A DNA stretch of 64,000 nucleotides, taken from contig CAYPFY010000010.1 in assembly GCA_964410105.1 (NCBI GenBank), positions 1-64,000 of the forward strand, read 5' to 3'. A model generated the notes under the pieces. It did no database searches. It saw only the letters and a program-made list of their open reading frames with translations, and was not told the DNA's origin. The stretch's first letter is position 1. Every line of letters starts with the position of its first letter. Source of the stretch: CAYPFY01 sp964410105. GTDB taxonomy: Bacteria > Bacteroidota > Ignavibacteria > UBA10030 > SZUA-254. Shown here piece after piece: positions 17,620 through 24,373 of this stretch. A program made the position numbers and the translations under genes.

Positions 17620-18633
17620 CTAGTTCAAGGCAGGGATCCTTATCCTTGCCACGCTTTCATGAAGTTCGCCTGATGCCAGGTGTGAATAGACTTCGGTGAT
17701 TTTTACGCTGGAATGCCCCAATAGCTTCTGTACCTCGTAAATACTGACACCCTCCTGCACGAGCCAGGTTGCGAAGGTGTGTCTAAGGCTGTGAAAGTGT
17801 AGTTCCTCATTGAGCTCTGCCTTTAGAATGCTTGCCTTGAACTTGTGTGTGAGACTTGTCTCTTGAATTCTCTTTCCGCGGTTGGAAAAGACGAATTCTC
17901 CGGCCGCATTTGAAAACCTTTTCATGAGGATTGTTACCACATCCTGATTCATCGGCACGGATCGTCTCTTTCCATGCTTGGTCTTGAAATCAGCACTACT
18001 CTGAATGTAGATCAGATTTCTCTGAAAATCCACATCTTTCCAAAGCATGTTAAGTAATTCGGCACGTCTTAGGCCGGTATACACCGCAACAGTGATCAAA
18101 TCCTTGAACCACTGTTCCGAAATCACCGATAAGAGTTGCCTGAACTCTGCTTTTGTCAGATAGGTCGGCTGCTGCTCCGGAATCCGGATTAATGGCACGT
18201 TCTTGAAGGGGTTTTCAGCCAAGTGTTTCCAACGGACTGCAGTATAGAATGCAGCTCTGAGTGTACGGAGCTCGATATTCATCGTGACAGGAGAAAGCGT
18301 TTTCAGCCGTTCGGTCTTGTAAATGTCGATGTGCTTGGGAGTAACAGCGCTTAAGTGAAGATCACCGATTATTGAGACGAAACTGGCAAGGGTCTGCCTG
18401 TAAATGCCGATCGTACCTGAGGAAAAGTTTGTCGTGGCGGAAGCCAGGAAATCCTCGGCGAACTCAGAAAGCAGCACCCTCTTAGCTGGTTGAGCGGTGA
18501 GTTTATCGAACTTTAAGAGGACATTTATTGCAAGATTCCTTTGCCTCTTCCCGGTGCTTTTCCACCTCCGTTTGCCGTCGACGGAATAGGCAATGTAGAA
18601 GACCCCGTTGGAACGCTGAAAAAGACTTGGCAT
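17620..18633 (-). CDS. Tyrosine recombinase/integrase (right copy, beside tRNA-Arg fragment)
   Basis: A 337-residue tyrosine recombinase with a complete catalytic set: YTGLRRAELLNMLW (first Arg), a lysine in the SSADFKTKHGKRR hairpin, HSLRHTFATWL (His-Arg) and LGHSSVKITEVYSHL with the tyrosine. A perfect AAGGAGG precedes the ATG at 18633. It is a full-length paralogue of the recombinase at 6044-7045 but not near-identical, so the two are an old duplication or two related elements. The gene starts about 85 bases from a tRNA-Arg 5' half, the usual integrase-next-to-tRNA layout, and three GTTAGCA heptamers lie in between. It is the more likely enzyme to have made the tRNA junction. Confidence 0.93.
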   Translation of the reverse strand: MPSLFQRSNGVFYIAYSVDGKRRWKSTGKRQRNLAINVLLKFDKLTAQPAKRVLLSEFAEDFLASATTNFSSGTIGIYRQTLASFVSIIGDLHLSAVTPKHIDIYKTERLKTLSPVTMNIELRTLRAAFYTAVRWKHLAENPFKNVPLIRIPEQQPTYLTKAEFRQLLSVISEQWFKDLITVAVYTGLRRAELLNMLWKDVDFQRNLIYIQSSADFKTKHGKRRSVPMNQDVVTILMKRFSNAAGEFVFSNRGKRIQETSLTHKFKASILKAELNEELHFHSLRHTFATWLVQEGVSIYEVQKLLGHSSVKITEVYSHLASGELHESVARIRIPALN

Positions 18634-18650
18634 GACTAACCTCCTTCGCT

Positions 18651-18697
18651 GTTAGCAAAGAGGTTAGCACTGGAAGGATTTTTGACCTAGGTTAGCA
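18651..18697 (+). repeat. Three GTTAGCA heptamers upstream of the right recombinase
   Basis: GTTAGCA occurs at 18651-18657, 18663-18669 and 18691-18697. The first two have a 12-base period, identical to the inverted pair at 6010-6028. They lie between the recombinase start and the broken tRNA, where arm-type integrase sites would be expected. They could also be operators for the recombinase gene. Confidence 0.6.
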
Positions 18698-18717
18698 GAT
18701 AATGCGAGTTTACCGCC

Positions 18718-18758
18718 GCTTAGAAGGCTGATGCTCTATCCAGTTGAGCTACGGGCCC
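18718..18758 (-). pseudogene. Orphan 5' half of tRNA-Arg(TCT)
   Basis: Read on the minus strand, GGGCCCG (acceptor 5' strand), TA, GCTC-loop-GAGC (D-arm), A, TCAGC and the anticodon loop CTTCTAA give a clean tRNA-Arg with anticodon TCT. After the anticodon loop the sequence continues GCGGCGGTAAAC and no longer pairs fully with TCAGC. No variable loop, T-arm or acceptor 3' strand follows. The break in the anticodon region, next to a tyrosine recombinase gene, is what integration into a tRNA gene would leave. The 3' half was not found in the window. As it stands it cannot make a tRNA. Confidence 0.7.
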
Positions 18759-18779
18759 TTGACTGCAAGTAAACAATTT

Positions 18780-19454
18780 CTGTTCCTCGTAAGCTCCATC
18801 CCCCGAGAACTCCTTTAAACATCCCCGGAGGCATGATTTACTTGCGCGATCGTTCGAAGATACAAAGAATCGCAAAAATCTTCAACTATTAAAAGAATAG
18901 TCAAAGTTTATTTCATGCGACCTGACCCGCCTTTCATGGGCGACCAAAATCTCTAGCACATAGGAGGGTGGCAGATAGTTAGGGGAAGACACCACGCAGC
19001 AGCGGCGAGGCAATAATCCGTGCGCATCACGTCTTCGCATCCCAAACAGAGAATGAGTAAACCGGGTAAACGGGTGAGGATTGCGATACGATTTGAGGCC
19101 CTGAGCAGAACCCAGCTCGTTTATCGACACCTCCCTACCGCACAGACTTTTTTTCTCGACACAGATAATTTGCATTCGGTCGATCACCGTGATTCATGTT
19201 GATAAGTAGGTCAGGCCTTATTCCGGCGGCTCGTTTTGCTTCCAAATGGTTGTCGAGAATTTTTTGGAGAGTGCCGCGGCCGACATATCAACAAAAATTT
19301 TTTCGAAGTCGCTCATTTTTTCCTTGACATTCGCAATTGGATGAACTATCTTCTTGCGGGGATTTGTAAGAGCTCGTTGCGTCATACCACGTCGGACCGG
19401 TGATCGAATCGAGCCCGGCCTCATTTCTTAAGCTTGTTGCCTTTGTTACTGAGT
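18780..19454. other. Stretch without a secure gene, between tRNA fragment and secreted protein
   Basis: Several short overlapping frames lie here, none with a family signature. The best is a 68-codon minus-strand frame at 19218-19424 ending IWKQNEPPE, with only a weak ribosome-binding site. A plus-strand hairpin with T-run follows at 19455-19490, so a short transcript or small RNA from this stretch is possible. Nothing else could be named. Confidence 0.3.
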
Positions 19455-19490
19455 TTCCGCGGGAGTAAACTCTCGCCCGTGGAATTTTAT
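19455..19490 (+). terminator. Terminator-like hairpin without a known upstream gene
   Basis: TTCCGCGGG (19455-19463) pairs with CCCGTGGAA (19476-19484) over nine bases with one G-T pair, loop of twelve, followed by TTTTAT. It reads as a plus-strand Rho-independent terminator, but no recognised plus-strand gene lies in the preceding 700 bases. Confidence 0.4.
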
Positions 19491-19731
19491 CGCCGCGGAA
19501 GGGTGGTTCCGGTGTGTGATATGTCGTACCCTTTTCCGTGGATGAATGTCACACAATCATAACGGAGGATTAGCCGCAGACAAACAATCGCTCATCCGGG
19601 GCTCACTGATTCGTCCGAGGGACGAGAGAGCAGAAAGTAACGCAGAATTAAACGGAGCGGGTGCCTATGTGGCTGTTCAAAATCCGCTCCCGGCATCATA
19701 CCCAATCACTCATCCAAACAGGAGGTTTTTC

Positions 19732-20205
19732 ATGAAAGCAATCACAGTGTTCATTGTATCGCTCGTACTCGTCCTTTCCCTTAGTTCCGGTGCGAATGCC
19801 AGGGTCGCCAGCAGCACGAGCATTCCCATTTCAATCGTGGTGTTCGTCCCCTGCGCGAATGGCGGAGCAGGCGAACTCGTGACATTAAGTGGGAACCTTC
19901 ACGTCGTTTTTAACTTCGAGATCAACGGAAACAACGTGAGTGGAAAGGAACACTACCAGCCGCAGGATCTGACCGGGGTCGGATCGGTAACGGGCGATAA
20001 GTACCAGGCAACCGGTGTAACTCAGGGCGATTTCAAAGCCTCCCTTCAGAACGGTCAGTTCCAAACGGACTTCGTCAATAATTTCCGCATAATCGGTCAG
20101 GGTCCGGGAAACAATTTCGTCGTTCATGAGAACGATCATATTACGGTCAATGCTGACGGAACGGTCACCTCAGTGCATTCAAACACAACGGCCGACTGCA
20201 AGTAA
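19732..20205 (+). CDS. Secreted protein of unknown function
   Basis: A 157-residue protein with a clear signal peptide (MKAITVFIVSLVLVLSLSS, cleavage near ANA-RV). The rest is beta-rich with many Gly, Asn and Thr residues, including GNLHVVFNFEINGNNVSGK and NNFVVHENDHITVNADG, consistent with a single small beta-sandwich or barrel. Two cysteines (one near the mature N-terminus, one in the final TADCK) could form a disulfide. AGGAGG lies directly upstream of the ATG at 19732, so the frame's extension to 19546 is not used. A strong terminator follows at 20239. The gene is therefore monocistronic. No family recognised. Confidence 0.8.
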   Translation: MKAITVFIVSLVLVLSLSSGANARVASSTSIPISIVVFVPCANGGAGELVTLSGNLHVVFNFEINGNNVSGKEHYQPQDLTGVGSVTGDKYQATGVTQGDFKASLQNGQFQTDFVNNFRIIGQGPGNNFVVHENDHITVNADGTVTSVHSNTTADCK

Positions 20206-20238
20206 TTCCGCGAAACGTCTCTCTGTACGATCGTCGAC

Positions 20239-20270
20239 AACCCCGGCCGGAAACGGCTGGGGTTTCTGTT
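20239..20270 (+). terminator. Rho-independent terminator of the secreted protein gene
   Basis: An 11-base stem, AACCCCGGCCG (20239-20249) and CGGCTGGGGTT (20254-20264), closes a GAAA tetraloop and is followed by TCTGTT. It sits 33 bases after the stop codon of the secreted protein gene. The stem has a single G-T pair. Confidence 0.8.
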
Positions 20271-20496
20271 ATAAGGGCGGACATTCATCCTGCCAGGTCT
20301 ACGCCCTCGCGTGCAAGGGTCAATTGAGGTTCTCGGGTCGGGTTGTCTGAGGATTCCGGTAGCCGGCTGTAAACGGAGGATCTGCTTCACTACGGGGGTG
20401 ACAAGGGGGGGTGGTCCCATCTCTCAAGATTCTGCGGTGGTAAGCGATTGTGGTGAATAGATCCCGCGGGGGGCATGACGGAGCGCGCATCATTGT

Positions 20497-20525
20497 TTGC
20501 TTTTCCTGGCCAATCGTGGTATATT
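20497..20525 (+). promoter_or_regulatory. Sigma70-like promoter of the receiver gene
   Basis: TTGCTT (20497-20502), a 17-base spacer and TATATT (20520-20525) lie 28 bases before the start codon of the receiver gene. The same -10 hexamer and spacer length occur before tRNA-Leu, which supports both. Confidence 0.5.
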
Positions 20526-20552
20526 AATGCGATTTTTTGAGAGGATTGCCGG

Positions 20553-20921
20553 ATGCCGAAAAAACTGAAACTCTTGCTTGTCGACGATGAAGATTCGCTT
20601 CGTCTTCTGGTGCGAGACGAACTCGAAAACAACGGTTTTGATGTCGTCGAGGCCGAGAACGGCGAGAAGGCGGTCGAACTCTTCGACGGCGGCCATTTCG
20701 ATATCGTTGTCCTCGATATCCGGATGCCGGGGATGGACGGGCTTGAAGTTTTAAAGACGATCCGCGCCACCAACAGCACAGCGAAAGTCATCATCCTCAC
20801 GGGCGTCGATGAGCTGAAGATCGCCCGCGACAGCCTAGCGCTCGGCGCCAACGATTTTCTCACCAAGCCGTACGACTTCACCACGCTTAAAATATGCATC
20901 GACCGCGTGCTGAAGGAATAA
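20553..20921 (+). CDS. Single-domain response regulator (receiver only)
   Basis: A 122-residue CheY-like receiver. The acidic pair is in LLLVDDED, the phosphorylated Asp in VVLDIRMPGMDG, the conserved Thr in IILTGVD, and the Lys in FLTKPYDF. There is no output domain, and no kinase gene adjoins. Such proteins act by binding a partner after phosphorylation. GAGAGGA lies upstream of the ATG. It stands alone between the secreted protein's terminator and tRNA-Leu. A hybrid kinase with its own receiver is encoded at 59988-62219, but nothing links the two. Role unknown. Confidence 0.9.
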   Translation: MPKKLKLLLVDDEDSLRLLVRDELENNGFDVVEAENGEKAVELFDGGHFDIVVLDIRMPGMDGLEVLKTIRATNSTAKVIILTGVDELKIARDSLALGANDFLTKPYDFTTLKICIDRVLKE

Positions 20922-20963
20922 TCGGCCCCCAGGCACCCCCTCCGGTAAAAATTCCCGGAATGA

Positions 20964-20992
20964 TTGGAGTTCCAGCGTAAAAGCTGTATATT
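20964..20992 (+). promoter_or_regulatory. Sigma70-like promoter of tRNA-Leu and probably tig-clpP-clpX
   Basis: TTGGAG (20964-20969), 17 bases, TATATT (20987-20992), about 77 bases before the tRNA. No terminator separates the tRNA from tig, so read-through into tig-clpP-clpX is likely. Confidence 0.5.
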
Positions 20993-21068
20993 GAATCTGT
21001 GATTTAGGGGAAAAACCCGAAAAAATTCTCCCCGTCCGAGACTGCGCGCCACACCGTTGATCATGTCT

Positions 21069-21150
21069 GGGTAGATGGCGAAATTGGCAGACGCGTTGGA
21101 CTTAGGATCCAATGGAGCAATCCATGGGGGTTCGAATCCCCCTCTACCCA
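21069..21150 (+). tRNA. tRNA-Leu (TAG)
   Basis: GGGTAGA (21069-21075) pairs with TCTACCC (21143-21149), with discriminator A at 21150 and no encoded CCA. The D-arm contains GGCGAAATTGGCAGACGC, typical of tRNA-Leu. The anticodon stem TTGGA closes loop ACTTAGG... with anticodon TAG, read from GGACTTAGGATCC. The variable arm is compact and the T-arm is GGGGGTTCGAATCCCCC. Length is 82 bases. It is intact and sits 48 bases upstream of tig. Confidence 0.95.
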
Positions 21151-21198
21151 CGCGAGATTCACAAAACCCCTCGGCGCTACCCGGTCACGAAAAATTCT

Positions 21199-22473
21199 AT
21201 GGAAGTATCCATCACTGACATCAGCGAGGTTGAAAAGCAGATTCAGATCCACGCGAGCGCCGCGGAGCTCGCCCCGCATTTCGAGGAAGCATACAGACGG
21301 TATCAGAAGAAAATCGAGCTCAAAGGCTTCCGGCGCGGCAAGGTGCCGCTCGACATTCTGAAGAAGCTCCATGGCGAAAGCATCGAGCAGGAATCGCTCG
21401 ATTCCATCGCCGAGGATGTTTACCGCGAAGTCGTTAAAGAACGGGACATCCGCCCCATCGGCGAACCGGTCCTCACAGATATTGACTATAAGCGAGGAGA
21501 GGCTCTCTCCTTCACCATAAAATACGAAGTGAAGCCGGAAATCGAGCTTAAGGATTACAAGGGCATCCCTCTCGAGAAGATTATCCACCGCGTGACCGAT
21601 GCCGAGCTGGAGCAGGAGATCCTTCGCCTGAGAAAGGCGAACACCAGGCTGGAGGAGGCGCTCATGGCGGTGGACCCCGAGCACGTCGTCACGGCCGACA
21701 TCCAGCAGCTCGATGAAACCGGTTCCCCCCTCATCGGAAAGAAAACCACGAACGCCACGTTCTACCTGGCCGACGAGGAGCTATTCCCTGAAATAAAAGA
21801 TGGCCTGAAGGACGCCGCGGTCGGGCAGACGAAGCGCGTGAAAATCCAGAGAGAGCAGAACGGAAAAAAAACCTCAGAGCAGATCGAGCTGCTGGTCCGC
21901 AGGGTTCAGAAGGCAAATCTCCCCGTGTTCGACGACGAATTCATCAAGAAAATCACAAAAGAGAAACACTCGACGGTCGGAGAATTCCGGCAAAGCCTCC
22001 GAAAGGATCTGGAAGCGTACTGGGCAGAGCGGTCCGATCGAAAGCTGGTCGACAGCATGATCGGGGAGATCGTCCGTCGCCATCAGGTGAAAGTCCCCGA
22101 AACCATCGTGAAGGCGGTCCTCGATTCCTTCATCGAGGATGTCAAGAGCCGGTATCCGGGGAAGAAATTCCCACCGGAGATCAGCGAGGACACCCTTCGT
22201 CAGAACAGCCGCGGCTATGCCGTCTTTCAGGCGACCTGGTATCTCATCCGGGAACGGATCATCAAGGCCGAAGGTTTGAAGGTTGACACTGAGGACATGA
22301 GGATGCTGGCGGAATCCGAGGCCCTCAGGCTCGGGATCGACAAGGACAGGCTCCTCACCTATTATGAATCCTCGCCCCCGGTGAAGGAACGAATCGTGTC
22401 TGATAAGCTGATAGAGTTTTTGAAGCGCCAGCAACTTATCGCCGAAAGAGTTACGGAAGAATTTTTTGAATAA
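21199..22473 (+). CDS. tig: Trigger factor
   Basis: A 424-residue ribosome-associated chaperone and peptidyl-prolyl isomerase. The N-terminal ribosome-binding domain carries the signature GFRRGKVP (near residues 43-50). A middle FKBP-like domain follows (VVTADIQQLDETG, FYLADEELFPEIKDGLKDA) and then a long helical C-terminal arm. The ATG at 21199 is chosen because longer extensions run into tRNA-Leu; the upstream bases CGAAAAATTCT are A-rich rather than a classic Shine-Dalgarno. It starts 48 bases after the tRNA and ends 13 bases before clpP. Order tig-clpP-clpX is a very common bacterial arrangement linking nascent-chain folding to proteolysis. Length is normal. Confidence 0.97.
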   Translation: MEVSITDISEVEKQIQIHASAAELAPHFEEAYRRYQKKIELKGFRRGKVPLDILKKLHGESIEQESLDSIAEDVYREVVKERDIRPIGEPVLTDIDYKRGEALSFTIKYEVKPEIELKDYKGIPLEKIIHRVTDAELEQEILRLRKANTRLEEALMAVDPEHVVTADIQQLDETGSPLIGKKTTNATFYLADEELFPEIKDGLKDAAVGQTKRVKIQREQNGKKTSEQIELLVRRVQKANLPVFDDEFIKKITKEKHSTVGEFRQSLRKDLEAYWAERSDRKLVDSMIGEIVRRHQVKVPETIVKAVLDSFIEDVKSRYPGKKFPPEISEDTLRQNSRGYAVFQATWYLIRERIIKAEGLKVDTEDMRMLAESEALRLGIDKDRLLTYYESSPPVKERIVSDKLIEFLKRQQLIAERVTEEFFE

Positions 22474-22486
22474 CGGAAGGAAATCC

Positions 22487-23110
22487 ATGGACAAACTGCA
22501 CAGCCAGCTCGTCCCCATGGTCGTTGAACAGACCGGGAGGGGCGAGCGCGCCTACGATATTTTTTCACGGCTTCTCAAAGAACGGATCGTTTTTCTCGGG
22601 ACTCCGGTTGACGACGTGACTGCGAGCCTGGTCATCGCCCAGCTCCTGCATCTCGAATCCGAAGATCCGGACAAGGACATCCACCTCTACATCAACAGTC
22701 CCGGCGGAGGAGTCTATGCCGGCATGGCCATTTACGATACCATGCAGTACATCCGTCCCGACATCCACACAATCTGCGTCGGGATGTCGGCGAGCATCGC
22801 GGCCATACTGCTCGCCGGGGGAACGAGGGGGAAGCGGACCGCCCTTCCGAACTCCCGGATCATGATTCACCAGCCCTGGGGGGGCGTGCAGGGGACCGCC
22901 TCCGACATCAGCATCCAGGCCGAGGAGATTCTCAAGATAAAGAAGCGGATAAATGAGATCCTCGCCGGGCATTGCAGTAAGAGCGTCGACCAGGTTGAAA
23001 AGGACACGGACCGGGACAACTACATGACCTCTGAAGAAGCAAGGGCCTACGGCATCATCGACAATATACTCGTCAAGAAAGCCCGGACGGAGCAAAAGAA
23101 GGATAAATAG
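22487..23110 (+). CDS. clpP: ATP-dependent Clp protease proteolytic subunit
   Basis: A 207-residue serine peptidase that forms the two-ring ClpP chamber. The catalytic triad is visible: Ser103 in VGMSASIAA, His128 in IMIHQP and Asp in KDTDRDNYM. LYINSPGGGVYAGMAIYD is the family's substrate-cleft segment. I start at the ATG at 22487, preceded by GGAAGGAAA; an in-frame ATG at 22466 overlaps tig and lacks a site. The stop codon touches the clpX start. Length is usual. The C-terminus is lysine-rich (TEQKKDK). Confidence 0.97.
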   Translation: MDKLHSQLVPMVVEQTGRGERAYDIFSRLLKERIVFLGTPVDDVTASLVIAQLLHLESEDPDKDIHLYINSPGGGVYAGMAIYDTMQYIRPDIHTICVGMSASIAAILLAGGTRGKRTALPNSRIMIHQPWGGVQGTASDISIQAEEILKIKKRINEILAGHCSKSVDQVEKDTDRDNYMTSEEARAYGIIDNILVKKARTEQKKDK

Positions 23111-24373
23111 ATGCCTCAGAAAACAAAATCGGACGAGGTGATAAGGTGCTCCTTCTGCGGTCGCTCGGCGGACCAGGTACAGAGCATCATAGCGGGGCCG
23201 GAGGCATATATTTGCGATGCCTGCATAGCCAGTTCCGTTGATATTCTGCGGAACAACCTCGCGGCGGTGTCAGCCAAGCACCCCCCCTCGCGGACATCAC
23301 TCCCGCCGATCGAGATCAAGAAGGCGCTCGACAATTACGTGATCGGGCAGGAATCGGCAAAAAAAATCCTCGCCGTCGCGGTTTACAACCATTATAAGCG
23401 GGTCGACTCCAAGTCCGGCCCTCGAAACCTGGACGATGTGGAGATTGAAAAGAGTAATATCCTCCTGCTGGGGCCCACAGGGACGGGGAAAACGCTGCTC
23501 GCGCAGACCCTCGCGAGGATTCTCGCTGTCCCGTTCGCCATCGCAGACGCCACCACCCTCACCGAGGCGGGTTATGTCGGAGACGATGTGGAAACCGTCC
23601 TCGTCCACCTCCTGCAAAACGCTGACTATAGCGTCGAGCGCGCCGAACGAGGAATCGTCTATATCGACGAGGTCGACAAAATAGCCCGCAAGTCGGACAG
23701 CGCCTCGATAACCCGCGATGTTTCGGGGGAGGGCGTACAGCAGGCGCTGCTGAAGATTCTTGAAGGTACCATCGCGGGTGTCCCGCCCAAGGGTGGCCGC
23801 AAGCATCCGGAGCAAAGCCTGATCAACATCAACACCCGCAACATCCTCTTCATCTGCGGGGGAGCGTTCGTCGGGCTTGAAAAAATCATCGCCCATCGCG
23901 TGAGTCAGAACCAGGTTGGGTTCGGAGCCAACATCAAGGGGAGAAAGGAACATTCGGTCGACGAATTCATCCCGCTCGTCGAACCGGACGATCTGTTGAA
24001 GTACGGCATGATTCCGGAATTTGTAGGACGTCTGCCGGTCGTGGCGACGCTCCATTCGCTTGACGAGACGGCTCTCCTCAACATCCTCACCGAGCCGAAG
24101 AACGCCCTCGTGAAGCAATATCAAAAATTGCTTCGGATGGAGGGGGTGGATCTCCAGTTTGAACCGGATGCCCTTAAGGCGATCGTTCAGAAGGCGACGG
24201 AGCGGGGAACCGGGGCGAGGGCCCTCCGTTCCATCATGGAAGAGACAATGATGGACATCATGTATACGATCCCCTCCCGTCAGAACGTGACAAAGTGCCT
24301 CATCACGCGGGAGACGATCACGAAGAATAAGGAGCCGAACTACCTGGTGAAGGAACGCCGGGCATCGGCCTAA
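23111..24373 (+). CDS. clpX: ATP-dependent Clp protease ATP-binding subunit ClpX
   Basis: A 420-residue AAA+ unfoldase. The N-terminal C4 zinc domain has CSFCGRS and YICDACI. Walker A is GPTGTGKT, the pore loop GYVGDDVE, Walker B VYIDEVDKIA, and the ClpP-family GFGANIKGRKE and arginine sensor GTGARALRS follow. The ATG comes directly after the clpP stop, so translation is coupled. It feeds unfolded substrates into ClpP. The gene's last three bases overlap the convergent lptD stop (24370-24373), so there is no room for a terminator between them. Length and motifs are complete. Confidence 0.97.
   Translation: MPQKTKSDEVIRCSFCGRSADQVQSIIAGPEAYICDACIASSVDILRNNLAAVSAKHPPSRTSLPPIEIKKALDNYVIGQESAKKILAVAVYNHYKRVDSKSGPRNLDDVEIEKSNILLLGPTGTGKTLLAQTLARILAVPFAIADATTLTEAGYVGDDVETVLVHLLQNADYSVERAERGIVYIDEVDKIARKSDSASITRDVSGEGVQQALLKILEGTIAGVPPKGGRKHPEQSLININTRNILFICGGAFVGLEKIIAHRVSQNQVGFGANIKGRKEHSVDEFIPLVEPDDLLKYGMIPEFVGRLPVVATLHSLDETALLNILTEPKNALVKQYQKLLRMEGVDLQFEPDALKAIVQKATERGTGARALRSIMEETMMDIMYTIPSRQNVTKCLITRETITKNKEPNYLVKERRASA

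Larger units (their letters stand above)
6010..18718. mobile_element. Candidate integrative island flanked by two tyrosine recombinases
   Basis: The stretch is bounded on the left by paired GTTAGCA repeats and a recombinase gene, and on the right by a paralogous recombinase gene, the inverted repeat pair and a tRNA-Arg 5' half that ends in the anticodon region. Cargo: small basic proteins, a protein of unknown family, a DUF6602-like nuclease, a transposase scar and a three-gene secreted set. Intergenic gaps are long and base composition looks more AT-rich than the core genes to the right. The right boundary is well supported by the tRNA break. The left boundary rests on the repeats only, and the true element may extend left past the toxin-antitoxin and restriction genes and beyond the window. 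Confidence 0.45.

Noticed and set aside
18691..18758. Group I intron in tRNA-Arg as an explanation of the break
   Set aside because: No intron core pairing was recognised and no 3' exon was found; the adjacent recombinase explains the break better.
19546..19731. Upstream extension of the secreted protein gene by 62 codons
   Set aside because: The ATG at 19732 has a strong AGGAGG and begins a typical signal peptide; the extension would place the signal in the interior.
21112..21198. Upstream extension of trigger factor
   Set aside because: It would overlap tRNA-Leu. The ATG at 21199 gives the normal family start.
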